A stretch of DNA of 64,000 bases from the NCBI GenBank assembly GCA_017409845.1, contig JAFQRY010000029.1, forward strand, positions 62,001 through 126,000, in the 5' to 3' direction. The position numbers and the translations under genes were made by a program. Of this stretch, positions 48,045 through 57,396 are shown piece after piece. Position 1 is the stretch's first letter. Every line of letters begins with the position of its first letter. Origin of the DNA: Clostridia bacterium. Its GTDB lineage: Bacteria; Bacillota; Clostridia; Oscillospirales; Acutalibacteraceae. Below the pieces are notes generated by a model. The model had not been told where the DNA came from. It ran no database searches and saw nothing but the letters and a program-made list of their open reading frames with translations.

Positions 48045-50174
48045 ATGAAAAACAAATTCACAGGCAGTCTGTGTGTGATGATGTGTTTTGTGATTGTTCT
48101 TTCGATGTTTGCTGCCTGCAGCGTCAAGGACAAGAACGGCGGACTTACCACTCAGGCTACTCTTACTCCCGATGATACATGGGCTCCCGATGTTGACTCG
48201 GATTATGTTTATCAGACAATAACCATAAGCAAGGTTGAGCTTGTTGACCTTGTCAAGGAAGCTCTCGGCGACGAAATCAGCGAGGATTGGAACGGTGACC
48301 TCAACACCCTCACTCCCGAACAGCTCGAGAAGGTTGAAGAGCACGCCAAGAACGAAGGTCTTACCGTTGAAAAAGACGAGAGCGGTAACACTGTTATCAA
48401 AAAGGAAGAGGTTGTTACAACCGAAGCTTCTCAGGACGAAATCAATCAGCTCATGACAAAGGCATCTGTTAAAGACCCGAGCAATATTTCCGACGAGGAA
48501 TACAACAGACTTTCTCAGGTTGCACAGAGCGAAGGTTATGTTATCGTAACAAAGCCTGCTGCAACAAATGCAGATAAAAATGACCGTCCCGAAGAAACCA
48601 AGAAAAATGATATCGTTATTGCGAAGCCCGTGACAACAATCAAGGCGGCTCCCACAACAAAGCCTCCCATGTATACACAGCAGAGCAATAACACAACAAA
48701 GGCTGAAAAAACAACCGAAAACAAACCGCTCAAAACAACAAAGCCCGTTCCTAAAACAACATCGGTTTACAAGCCTCCCAATACTCCCGGAACGGTTGCT
48801 CCCATGGCTCCCGTAACGCAGGGAATTCCTGCTCCTACAAGAGACTGGACCGAAACCTTCAAGAAGAATTCAAACGAAGTTTTTGTTGATTCCGCAGCCA
48901 CAAATGACGGCGGCGTTGTTGCAGTCGGCGTTACATATGTAAAGACCAACGACGATCCCGAAAACGCACTGAAGGGCAACACCTACGCACTTATCGTAAA
49001 ATACGATAAAAACGGCAAGGTTGACTGGAGCAAGACAATCGGCGGCAATGATGCAACCTATTTTGAAGCGGTGGATGTTCTCACCGACGGCTCAATTGCA
49101 GTTGCAGGCTACACAATGCATACCGAAGGCTCTCCTTATCTTGAGAATGCAGAGCAGTATAAGTGTGATGATACAATCGAAGGCCTTGTTGCAAGATTCA
49201 ATACCAAGGGTGATCTTCTCGGCAATATCAGAATTTACGGCGGCTCCGCAGACGATATGATTTATTCGATTGCCGCAACAGCTGACGGCGGATATGTTAT
49301 CGGCGGTAAAACCGAATCCGTTGACGGTGATATGGACGGAATCAATTCACCCCGTGCAAGAAAAGGCTTTGTAATCAAGTGCAACTCAGACGGCACTCCT
49401 CAGTGGAAGAACGCAATCAACGCTCCCAGAGGTCTTGCAACGCAGGATCTTGCTGTAAACGAAGCGGGCTGCGTTTATGCAACAGTTGAAGGCTCGGGTG
49501 ATGCATACTACGGCGATTCGCTCCTCTCATCAACAGATGCAACAACCTCAAGATACTCAGTTGTGCTCAAGCTTTCACCTGCAGGTAATCTTGAGTGGTA
49601 TAAAACAATCTATGGCACAGGAATTACCTCACTTGCTTCCATTGAGGTTGCAAATGACGGCGGCTGCGTTGTTGCAGGTCACTATTCATCAGGCAGAAAC
49701 GGAAACGATAAAGGAACCTTTGAAGGTATCCATAATGCAGGTATCACAGGCACATTTGACGGTATGCTTGTCAAGTTTGCTCCCACGGGCGATGCAAGCG
49801 GAGAGGGCGTTATCAACTGGACCTGCCCGCTCAGAGGATTTGAAACCGAACAGATTACCGGTATTACCAAGATTGACGGCGGATATGCCGTTTCAGGCTT
49901 CACACAGTCAACAAACAGAGATTTCGACATGATGCCCGGCACAGGCGATTATGATTCATTTGTTTATATCATTAATGACCTTGCAGCCCCGAAGCATGTT
50001 TACATCTATAACGGTTCAGGCACCGACAATGCAAGAACAATCTGCTCAAACGGAAATCTGATTTTTGTTGCAGGTTCAACAAATTCAGGTGATGCAGTAT
50101 TTGCGGAATGCGATGCAAAGGGTACTAAGGCTGAAGCAGTTGGATTTGTAAGCTGTCTTACCCTCAGCGAATAA
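48045..50174 (+). CDS. Surface lipoprotein with beta-propeller-like repeats
   Basis: 709 aa. Signal peptide and lipobox (FAAC, Cys about 25). Residues 30-165 are acidic and helical; 165-265 form a Thr/Pro/Lys-rich linker of the kind that spans the cell wall (TTKPP, KPVPKTTS). From about 270 to the end, repeats of about 60-70 residues (ATNDGGVVAVG, ATADGGYVIGG, VANDGGCVVAGH, KIDGGYAVSGF) with WSKTIGGN-type loops resemble SBBP/Kelch-like beta-propellers. Likely a cell-surface binding protein. AGGGGGAT ribosome site. Confidence 0.75.
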   Translation: MKNKFTGSLCVMMCFVIVLSMFAACSVKDKNGGLTTQATLTPDDTWAPDVDSDYVYQTITISKVELVDLVKEALGDEISEDWNGDLNTLTPEQLEKVEEHAKNEGLTVEKDESGNTVIKKEEVVTTEASQDEINQLMTKASVKDPSNISDEEYNRLSQVAQSEGYVIVTKPAATNADKNDRPEETKKNDIVIAKPVTTIKAAPTTKPPMYTQQSNNTTKAEKTTENKPLKTTKPVPKTTSVYKPPNTPGTVAPMAPVTQGIPAPTRDWTETFKKNSNEVFVDSAATNDGGVVAVGVTYVKTNDDPENALKGNTYALIVKYDKNGKVDWSKTIGGNDATYFEAVDVLTDGSIAVAGYTMHTEGSPYLENAEQYKCDDTIEGLVARFNTKGDLLGNIRIYGGSADDMIYSIAATADGGYVIGGKTESVDGDMDGINSPRARKGFVIKCNSDGTPQWKNAINAPRGLATQDLAVNEAGCVYATVEGSGDAYYGDSLLSSTDATTSRYSVVLKLSPAGNLEWYKTIYGTGITSLASIEVANDGGCVVAGHYSSGRNGNDKGTFEGIHNAGITGTFDGMLVKFAPTGDASGEGVINWTCPLRGFETEQITGITKIDGGYAVSGFTQSTNRDFDMMPGTGDYDSFVYIINDLAAPKHVYIYNGSGTDNARTICSNGNLIFVAGSTNSGDAVFAECDAKGTKAEAVGFVSCLTLSE

Positions 50175-50193
50175 AGTTTTTGATTTTAATTAT

Positions 50194-50240
50194 AACAACC
50201 CCCGTTAAAAGTCATGTACTTTTAACGGGGGTTGTTGCTT
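50194..50240. terminator. Bidirectional terminator
   Basis: A perfect 19-bp stem (50194-50212 with 50218-50236) with a 5-nt loop sits between convergent genes; T-rich flanks on both strands. Confidence 0.92.
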
Positions 50241-50243
50241 TTA

Positions 50244-53200
50244 TTATTCTGTTCTGAGAGCAACTACGGGATCTTTTCTTGATGCTATCTTTGCGGGAAT
50301 AAGACCTGAGATAAAGGTGAGTGTCATGCTGATAACAACAAGGGCAATTGCTCCGTCGGTGGGAAGCTGCGCAATGTTGGGCAGAGAGGTGAGATGTTCA
50401 ATCAAGGCGTTGATGGGAATAATCATCAGCAGTGTTGAAAGAATACCGAGTGAACCCGAAACGAAGCCCACAATGAGCGTTTCTGCGTTGAATACTCTGG
50501 AGATATCTCTCTTCGATGCACCGATTGCACGGAGAATACCGATTTCTTTTGTTCTTTCAAGAACCGAAATATAAGTGATAATACCAATCATAATTGATGA
50601 AACAACAAGTGAAATTGCAACAAAAGCGATAAGAACATAGGAAATAATGTTGATAATCGTTGTGACAGAGGAGAGAAGAAGTCCGACATAGTCGGTGTAT
50701 TTGATTGCACTGTCTTCGTTGCCCTCTGCGGTTTTTGCATCATTATATTTTGTTATTTCGTCTGAAATGATATCCTTTGATTCAAAGTCGAGGGGATAAA
50801 TATAGATTGACTGCGGAGTCTGAAGGTCTGCAACACCGAGAAGCGAGAGAGCTTCTTCATAGCTTTTTGCAAGAGGTTCGGGTTCAGGCTCGGGTTCGGG
50901 CTCGGGAATAACCTCTTCGGGAGCCTGAGGAGTCTCGCCTTCTGCAGGGGTATCGGGAGTTTCTTCACCGCCTGCGGGAGGAGGAGCAACTCCGCCGAGC
51001 TCGCCGCTCATAATGGCATTGAGCATCTTGAGCTTAGTTGATCTGTCCATCATTGAGAGGAAGGTGAGTGCCTGGTCACCGCTTATCTGACCCATGCCCT
51101 CAATTTCCTGACCTGCAAGCATTTCGTCAAGGTAGCCGACAAGCTCTCTTCTTTCGCTGATAGAGAGAACGGATTTGAGCATGAGCTCAACTGTTCGTTT
51201 CATTTTTTCTGCTTCTTCGCCGCTGTAGGTACTGTCGATTGAAGCGTAAATTTCTTCTTCCGAAACCTCCGGGAACTGACTGAAATCAGGCATTCCTTCG
51301 GTTGCGGTGGGTTTTGCAGCGGGAGCGTTTGCAGCAGTAAGCTTCATGGAGCTTGCTTTGGGGGTATCCGAAAGAGCATCAAACTCAGCAGTATTTATCT
51401 GAGGATCGAGAGCAACCGAAACATTTGATGCTGCGGGAGCTTTTGCGGCTTCAGCCTTTGCCTGAGCTCTTTTTTCTTCGTCAAAGTAAATTCCGGTGAA
51501 AACATCAATTTCGGGGTTTGCCTTCTGCTGTTTGACGATTTCACATTCGTTTGTTGCGTTGATGACATGCTCGGTGAGGGCGGTTGTATAGCCGATAGCA
51601 CCCATTGCTGTAACCATGATAGAGTCATCTGCAGGTCTTACAATACCTACAACCTTGATTTCCTCGCCGTTGTTGATAAGATTTTTAACGTATTCCTCGT
51701 CGCCTCTCATATCGTCCCAGGTCTTTGTTTCTTCGTTATAGCTGAAATAATCGGGCTCAAGAACGATTTTAAAGGTTTTGTTGAGGATATCTTCATATTC
51801 GATTTCAAATTTCTTTGCTTCAAGCGTTTCGCCGTTCTGCATTGCCATGAATGCCTGCATCATCTCTTCCTGAGTGGTCAGACCGAGACCCTGAATGGCG
51901 ATATCGCTGATTTCATTGTTTTTATCAATGATAAGAACAACCTCGTTATATGCTTCGGGCCACTTGCCGCTGACAACCTCATACTGGTCATTGAGGAGCT
52001 CTTTGTTATCAATGAGCTCCTGCCAGGAGTTCATGGTTTTTTCCATGCTTGCAAGCATGGAGGTGTCAATCTGCATTCCGCCGGTATTGATGCTGCCTAT
52101 CATTGAGTTCATAATTGAAATCATGGGGCTGGGGAATACCTGATTGAGACCGTTTGATGTGTCTGCCGAATATATATTTAACTTTCCGCCGTAGGTATAT
52201 TGAATGCTGCTTGCATAATCGTCAATGTTGCATGCTTCGCTGTCAAGATATTCCTTGAAGGATTTGAGGTCATTAATCCAGATTTCGGATGAGAAGGATT
52301 CCATCATGCTCGAAGCCATGGTGTTTGAATAAACCTTGTCGAGCCCGTGGGTGATTTCGCCCGATGTTGTTGCAGCCATGCCGCCCATTATGGCGTTCAT
52401 ATCCATTGCGGTTTTTTCAATCATCATGGGATATGAAGTGAGGGTTTCCTGCTGAATGGAGTCAATATATGCCTGGAAGCCGCTTGAAAGCGAAAGGATA
52501 AGAGCGATGCCGATAATGCCGATGCTTCCTGCGAAAGAGGTAAGGAAGGTACGCATTTTTTTGGTCATCAGGTTGTTGAGAGAAAGGGTGAGGGCTGTGA
52601 AGAAGGACATTGAAGGCTTCTTGTTCTTTTTTGCTTCCTTCTTTTCGCTTTTCTTTTCCGCTCTTGTTTTTTCGTGTTTTGCGGCATCCTCGGTATTATA
52701 AGGGTTTGTGTCGTCAACAATGGCACCGTCAACAAGTCTGATTATTCTTGTTGAATATTCATCGGCAAGCTCGGGGTTATGAGTAACCATGACAACAAGC
52801 TTTTCCTTTGAAATTTCCTTGAGAAGGTCCATAATCTGAACGCTTGTTTCGGAGTCGAGAGCACCTGTAGGCTCATCGGCAAGAAGAATTTCGGGGTTGT
52901 TGACAAGAGCTCTTGCAATTGCAACTCTCTGCATCTGACCGCCCGACATCTGGTTGGGTTTTTTGTTAAGCTGGTCACCCAGACCGACCTTTTCAAGGGC
53001 CTCTTTTGCACGCTGCTTTCTTTCGCTCTTTGAAACGCCCGAAAGAGTCAGAGCAAGCTCAACATTTGAAAGCACACTCTGGTGGGGGATAAGATTATAG
53101 TTCTGGAAAACGAAGCCGACGGAGTGGTTTCTGTAGCCGTCCCAATCGCCGTCCCTGAAATCCTTTGTTGATTTTCCTTCGATAATCAGGTCGCCCGATG

Positions 53201-53372
53201 TGTATTGATCGAGGCCGCCGATAATGTTGAGCAGCGTTGTTTTACCGCAGCCCGAATGTCCGAGAATTGAAACAAATTCGTTTCTGCGGAACTCGATATT
53301 GACGCCCTTGAGAGCAACAACCTTAGTGTCGCCCGTAGGGTATTCCTTGACGATATTTTTCAGTTTGAGCAT
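50244..53372 (-). CDS. MacB/FtsX-type ABC transporter, fused ATPase and permease
   Basis: 1042 aa. ATPase domain (1-225): Walker A GHSGCGKTT, signature MSGGQMQRVAIARAL, Walker B LLADEPTGAL. First transmembrane helix about 275-300, a very large outer domain of about 600 residues with a PEPEPEPEPEP linker, then three FtsX-type helices (about 905-1035). Such pumps move peptides, antibiotics or lipoproteins from the outer face rather than small solutes. ATG 53372 follows AGAGGT. The divergent tetR and shared operator suggest it is induced by its substrate. Confidence 0.9.
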   Translation of the reverse strand: MLKLKNIVKEYPTGDTKVVALKGVNIEFRRNEFVSILGHSGCGKTTLLNIIGGLDQYTSGDLIIEGKSTKDFRDGDWDGYRNHSVGFVFQNYNLIPHQSVLSNVELALTLSGVSKSERKQRAKEALEKVGLGDQLNKKPNQMSGGQMQRVAIARALVNNPEILLADEPTGALDSETSVQIMDLLKEISKEKLVVMVTHNPELADEYSTRIIRLVDGAIVDDTNPYNTEDAAKHEKTRAEKKSEKKEAKKNKKPSMSFFTALTLSLNNLMTKKMRTFLTSFAGSIGIIGIALILSLSSGFQAYIDSIQQETLTSYPMMIEKTAMDMNAIMGGMAATTSGEITHGLDKVYSNTMASSMMESFSSEIWINDLKSFKEYLDSEACNIDDYASSIQYTYGGKLNIYSADTSNGLNQVFPSPMISIMNSMIGSINTGGMQIDTSMLASMEKTMNSWQELIDNKELLNDQYEVVSGKWPEAYNEVVLIIDKNNEISDIAIQGLGLTTQEEMMQAFMAMQNGETLEAKKFEIEYEDILNKTFKIVLEPDYFSYNEETKTWDDMRGDEEYVKNLINNGEEIKVVGIVRPADDSIMVTAMGAIGYTTALTEHVINATNECEIVKQQKANPEIDVFTGIYFDEEKRAQAKAEAAKAPAASNVSVALDPQINTAEFDALSDTPKASSMKLTAANAPAAKPTATEGMPDFSQFPEVSEEEIYASIDSTYSGEEAEKMKRTVELMLKSVLSISERRELVGYLDEMLAGQEIEGMGQISGDQALTFLSMMDRSTKLKMLNAIMSGELGGVAPPPAGGEETPDTPAEGETPQAPEEVIPEPEPEPEPEPLAKSYEEALSLLGVADLQTPQSIYIYPLDFESKDIISDEITKYNDAKTAEGNEDSAIKYTDYVGLLLSSVTTIINIISYVLIAFVAISLVVSSIMIGIITYISVLERTKEIGILRAIGASKRDISRVFNAETLIVGFVSGSLGILSTLLMIIPINALIEHLTSLPNIAQLPTDGAIALVVISMTLTFISGLIPAKIASRKDPVVALRTE

Positions 53373-53383
53373 AAAAATACCTC

Positions 53384-53412
53384 TTGACAAAGTAATTTTT
53401 GGGTGTTACACT
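53384..53412 (+). promoter_or_regulatory. tetR promoter
   Basis: TTGACA (53384-53389), 17 bp, TACACT (53407-53412). The -10 lies inside the palindromic operator, so the regulator likely shuts off its own gene. Confidence 0.7.
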
Positions 53413-53434
53413 TGTAACAGTAACAATTGTAACA
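53404..53434. promoter_or_regulatory. Operator-like palindrome between ABC and tetR genes
   Basis: A 31-bp imperfect palindrome from TGTTACA to TGTAACA, built of GTTACACTTGTAAC and GTAACAATTGTAAC. A further TGTTACA half lies at 53481. Size and symmetry suit two TetR dimers. Confidence 0.65.
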
Positions 53435-53504
53435 TTAGTTTATGAATAAATCATCAACAAAATCTGTAAAATTCATTTGATGTTACAAAAAGAAGGGAAT
53501 TGTA

Positions 53505-54059
53505 ATGGTAAAAGTTAACGAAGTTAATGTTCTGACCAAGGAATGCATCGTAACTGCATTGCTCAGACTTATGGAAAACAACAGCTATGCGAGCATTTCA
53601 ATAACAGACATAACCAATGTTGCGGGAGTTTCAAGAATGGCTTATTACCGCAACTACAAAAGCAAGGATGATATCCTGATAAATCATCTTGTTGACCGTG
53701 AAAAGCTGCTTCTCAACGAGCTTCACGGCGAAAGTGCAGAGGATTTGCGAGGAATGATAATGATTCTTTCGGGTTTTTTTCAGGAGAATGTCGATGTTAT
53801 CAAAGCGATTTATGATGCGGGTCTCGGCAACAGACTGACCGATATGCTCGGAGAAAGAATTTATAATTATTTTCCCGTTGCAATCGAAGAAAGAGCGGGC
53901 AAATATGCCGTTCAGTTTTATGTCGGTGCCGTGCTTGCGGTTTTCAAGCGTTGGTTTGATAACGGAATGGTTGAATCTGTTGAAGAGATTTCAGACATTC
54001 TCTGCAGGCTTATCAACGTCAAGGGTGCGGCGGATTTTCTTGTTTTTCCGAAGGCGTAA
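53505..54059 (+). CDS. TetR/AcrR-family regulator
   Basis: 184 aa. N-terminal HTH (about 10-55; ISITDITNVAGVSRMAYYRNYKSKDDI) followed by an all-helical ligand domain. Divergent from the ABC transporter gene with a palindrome over its promoter: the classic arrangement of a repressor of an efflux pump. AGAAGGGA before the ATG. Confidence 0.9.
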   Translation: MVKVNEVNVLTKECIVTALLRLMENNSYASISITDITNVAGVSRMAYYRNYKSKDDILINHLVDREKLLLNELHGESAEDLRGMIMILSGFFQENVDVIKAIYDAGLGNRLTDMLGERIYNYFPVAIEERAGKYAVQFYVGAVLAVFKRWFDNGMVESVEEISDILCRLINVKGAADFLVFPKA

Positions 54060-54075
54060 TATCACATAATCCAAG

Positions 54076-54106
54076 CGGGCAGCTTTTTGAAGCTGTCCGT
54101 TTTTTT
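54076..54106 (+). terminator. tetR terminator
   Basis: CGGGCAGCTT/AAGCTGTCCG (nine of ten pairs) followed by seven T. Confidence 0.85.
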
Positions 54107-54111
54107 GCTGT

Positions 54112-54147
54112 AAAAAACGAAGCTCAGAAATCAACTGAACTTCGTTT
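54112..54147 (-). terminator. Terminator of the radical SAM gene
   Basis: On the minus strand AAACGAAGTTCAG pairs with CTGAGCTTCGTTT, one mismatch, followed by TTT. Confidence 0.8.
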
Positions 54148-54153
54148 GTTTTA

Positions 54154-55587
54154 TTATTCGGCTTTTTTCTCAAGCTCCGCACGTCCCTCGGGAGTGTCGC
54201 GGTAAAACTGAGTTTTAGGGTTGGGGTGTGAGGTTGAATTCCAGAGCTCCTCGGCAACGGGCTTCCATGCTGCTGCGAATTTATCGCATTTTGCACAGAG
54301 GGTTTCTGCACTTTCGGGCTCGATAAGATCGGTTGATTTTGCACCCGTTTCGGCAATGATTTTTCTCAGACAGTCGGGATTTTCGAGCATGGGACACGGT
54401 CTGAGATGATTGTCGTTGAACGGCTGATTATGCCAGTAAGCCCGGAAAAGAGGGCTTTTGAGACCTTCGATAATGGTTTTGCTTCTGATGTTTGAATCGG
54501 AATAATGAATGAAAACGCAGGGCTCCATATCTCCCTCGGAATTGATGTGGAAATAGTTTCTGCCGCCTGCGATGCAGCCGCCGACATATTCGGCATCATT
54601 CTGGAAATCCATAACGAACATGGGCTTGCCGCTCTTTCCGTTTCTGACCCTGCGGAGCCATTTATACATATAAACTCTCTGCTCGGGAGTGGGAATGAGG
54701 TCAACAACGGCATCCTTTCCGATGGGCATGTAGTTGAAATAAAGACCGAAGAGAGAGCCTTTTTCAATCATAAGGTCAAGAAAATCGTCGCTTGTGACGG
54801 CGGGAATATTCTTGCTTGTGTAGCAAACGGAAATTCCGTAAAGCAGACCGTTCTTTTTGAGAAGATCCATAGCCTCGATTGTTGTTTTATAGGTACCGTC
54901 ACCTCTGCGGTAATCGTTGCTTTCCTCGGTTCCCTCAATGCTGAGAGCAAGGGTGAGGTTGCCGACATCCTTCATTTCATCGCAGAAAGCCTGGTCGATG
55001 AGAGTTGCGTTTGTGTATGCAAGAAATGCGCAGTCGGGATTTTCGCGGCAGAGGGTGAGAATTTCTTTTTTCTTTATAAGCGGTTCACCGCCGGTGAGCA
55101 TATAAAAATGAGTTCCGAGCTCGGTGCCCTGATTGACTATGCTTCTCATTTCGTCAAGCGAAAGATTTGACTTGTGACCGTATTCTGCAGACCAGCAGCC
55201 CTTGCACTTGAGATTGCATGCACTCGTGGGGTCAAAAAGCATGATGAAGGGAATATTGCATTTATATTTTTCTCTGTTTGCCCTGACAGCCTTTGTGCCG
55301 TTAACACCTGCACCCAAACCGAGAGCGAGAAGCATTTTCTTTATAACATCGCCGTCACAGTTGTTGATAATATTCATGGCAAAGGTTCGCCACACATTAT
55401 CCTTATCCTGAATGGCTTTTCTGAAGGAATCAAAGTTTTTTTCGGGGAACGCACCGCCCATAAGCTTCTGAGCAAGGTCGATAAGCTTTATTATGTTTTC
55501 TTCGGGATTCTTTTTGACATATTTATAAATTCCGTCAAAAGCAACAGAAGCGGCAGCTCTTTCAACCTTCTCTTTTGCAGTCATCAT
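54154..55587 (-). CDS. Radical SAM protein with C-terminal Cys-rich region
   Basis: 477 aa. The [4Fe-4S]/SAM motif CNLKCKGCW (C-x3-C-x2-C) is near residue 125, followed by TGGEPL. Extra cysteines after about 340 (GGCIAGGRNYFHIN, EPCVFIHYSD, RPCPMLENPDC, CAKCDKF) suggest SPASM-type auxiliary clusters, as in peptide-modifying or anaerobic maturase enzymes. The N-terminal 100 residues are helical. No small peptide substrate gene is visible next to it, so the substrate is unknown. GGAGGG is upstream. Confidence 0.85.
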   Translation of the reverse strand: MMTAKEKVERAAASVAFDGIYKYVKKNPEENIIKLIDLAQKLMGGAFPEKNFDSFRKAIQDKDNVWRTFAMNIINNCDGDVIKKMLLALGLGAGVNGTKAVRANREKYKCNIPFIMLFDPTSACNLKCKGCWSAEYGHKSNLSLDEMRSIVNQGTELGTHFYMLTGGEPLIKKKEILTLCRENPDCAFLAYTNATLIDQAFCDEMKDVGNLTLALSIEGTEESNDYRRGDGTYKTTIEAMDLLKKNGLLYGISVCYTSKNIPAVTSDDFLDLMIEKGSLFGLYFNYMPIGKDAVVDLIPTPEQRVYMYKWLRRVRNGKSGKPMFVMDFQNDAEYVGGCIAGGRNYFHINSEGDMEPCVFIHYSDSNIRSKTIIEGLKSPLFRAYWHNQPFNDNHLRPCPMLENPDCLRKIIAETGAKSTDLIEPESAETLCAKCDKFAAAWKPVAEELWNSTSHPNPKTQFYRDTPEGRAELEKKAE

Positions 55588-55755
55588 TGGACTTTCCCTC
55601 CTTTTACAGTAACATATACTATATTAATATATCACAACAAGTTATTAATGTCTACTAAAATTTTGTGAACAATTCGTTTTTTTCTTGCTTTATACCGATA
55701 AAGATAGTATTATAATACTAATATATTATTGCGTTATTTCAAGGAAGGTATTCGG

Positions 55756-57396
55756 ATGAAACAAAAATTGCTCAGAGGCTCCCATGCAACGGGACTTGCC
55801 GTAAGGATTATCGTTTCTGTTCTGATAATTGCACTTATCATCTGGAAGTATGATGAATTCAAGAATATTGACATAAGAGCACTCGTTGAGGCAAGCTCGG
55901 GAGTTGTGGCTGCTGTTGCATCAATTCTCGGCATTTATCTGCTCAAATCGCTTGTGTTTGTTGTTCCCGCATCGCTGATTTATATTGCCGTGGGTCTTGC
56001 TTTTCCGACCCATTGGGCAATTCTTATCAACGCCGTCGGAATTCTTATTGAAATTTCCGCCACATATCTTTTCGGCATTATCATGGGCGGACCCTACGTT
56101 GTCAACAAGCTGAAAAAAATAAAATACGGCGACAAAATCCTTGAGCTTCACGGCAAAAACAAGCTTTCGGCAATTTTTGCAATCCGTTTTCTGCCGGTAT
56201 TTCCGATTGATATAGTCAGCCTTTTCCTCGGAGCGGTCAGAATGAAATTTCTGCCCTATGTGCTTCTTTCGCTTGGCGGAATTCTTCCGAGAGTTATTCT
56301 TTTTACAATCCTCGGCGACGGACTTTATGATTATGTGCCCATGCAGAAGCTTGCGGCAATTGCGGCGGTGCTTCTTCCCGTTGCCCTTGTTATATGGGTT
56401 GTCAGATACGCAATGAAGTCAAAAAAGACTGAAGAAGAAAACGAAAAAGGACCTTTTGAGCCGCTTAAAAGCAGCCGCAGAAGCGTTATTTTCGATACGG
56501 ATATCGGACCTGACTGCGATGATGCGGGTGCCTTTGCTGTAATGGCTTCGATGGCAAAAAAATATGATGTAAAAATCCTCGGTGCGGCAAACTGCACCTC
56601 AAATTCTCACGGCACGGATGCTCTTGCCGTTCTTTCGGAGCATTTCGGGCTTGACATTCCCCTCGGTGAACATAAGGGATATGAGGTTCTTCCCGACGGC
56701 AGTAAATATAATAAAAGTCTTGCGAAAAAATATAATATAACGGCAAAGAAAAAAAGCTCAGCCACGGAGTTCTATAAAAAGCTTCTCTCAAAAGCAGAGA
56801 ACGATTCCGTAACGGTCATCACCGTCGGAACGCTCACCAACATTGCGGAAATCCTTGAAAAAGAGCCGAAGCTTTTCAATTTAAAGGTCAATTCAATCGT
56901 TGCCATGGCAGGAAAATTTCCCTCGGGCAAGGAATTCAATATCGAATCGGATATCGGTGCGGCAAAATATGTTTTTGAGAATTTCAGAAATGTTATTGTC
57001 TGCTCGGGATTTGAAATCGGTCATGGCATAATTACGGGCTTTGCACAAAAGCCCATGCAGGAAAATCCCGTTTATGACTGCTACAGGGATTACCTCGGCG
57101 GAAAAGAGCCTTATCTGCGTGACAGCTGGGATCTGACCGCCGTTCAGTATGCGTTTGAGGGTAATTCGGATTATTATTCGCTCTCAAAGTCCGTGAAAAT
57201 CACCGTTTCCGATGACGGCACGGTGACGGCGGAAAAGGATAAATATTCAAACAGATATTACATTATACAAAAAGCAAAAAACAGCGAAATTGCCGCATAT
57301 CTCAACACAATCCTTGTTGAGGACTGTGTTATTGACAACAGTGACGGCGAAATGTATAATGTTGATACCGAAAACCAGAAAGGATTGGTTACATGA
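55756..57396 (+). CDS. VTT-family membrane domain fused to nucleoside hydrolase
   Basis: 546 aa, two parts. N-terminal about 15-230: a TVP38/TMEM64 (SNARE-associated/VTT, DedA-like) membrane domain with about five to six helices and the FAIRFLPVFPID loop typical of the family. C-terminal about 240-545: inosine-uridine nucleoside hydrolase fold with the calcium-binding DTDIGPDCDD signature. The hydrolase would face the cytoplasm or outside depending on topology. ATG 55756 follows AAGGAAGG. Overlaps the next gene by 4 bp. Confidence 0.82.
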   Translation: MKQKLLRGSHATGLAVRIIVSVLIIALIIWKYDEFKNIDIRALVEASSGVVAAVASILGIYLLKSLVFVVPASLIYIAVGLAFPTHWAILINAVGILIEISATYLFGIIMGGPYVVNKLKKIKYGDKILELHGKNKLSAIFAIRFLPVFPIDIVSLFLGAVRMKFLPYVLLSLGGILPRVILFTILGDGLYDYVPMQKLAAIAAVLLPVALVIWVVRYAMKSKKTEEENEKGPFEPLKSSRRSVIFDTDIGPDCDDAGAFAVMASMAKKYDVKILGAANCTSNSHGTDALAVLSEHFGLDIPLGEHKGYEVLPDGSKYNKSLAKKYNITAKKKSSATEFYKKLLSKAENDSVTVITVGTLTNIAEILEKEPKLFNLKVNSIVAMAGKFPSGKEFNIESDIGAAKYVFENFRNVIVCSGFEIGHGIITGFAQKPMQENPVYDCYRDYLGGKEPYLRDSWDLTAVQYAFEGNSDYYSLSKSVKITVSDDGTVTAEKDKYSNRYYIIQKAKNSEIAAYLNTILVEDCVIDNSDGEMYNVDTENQKGLVT

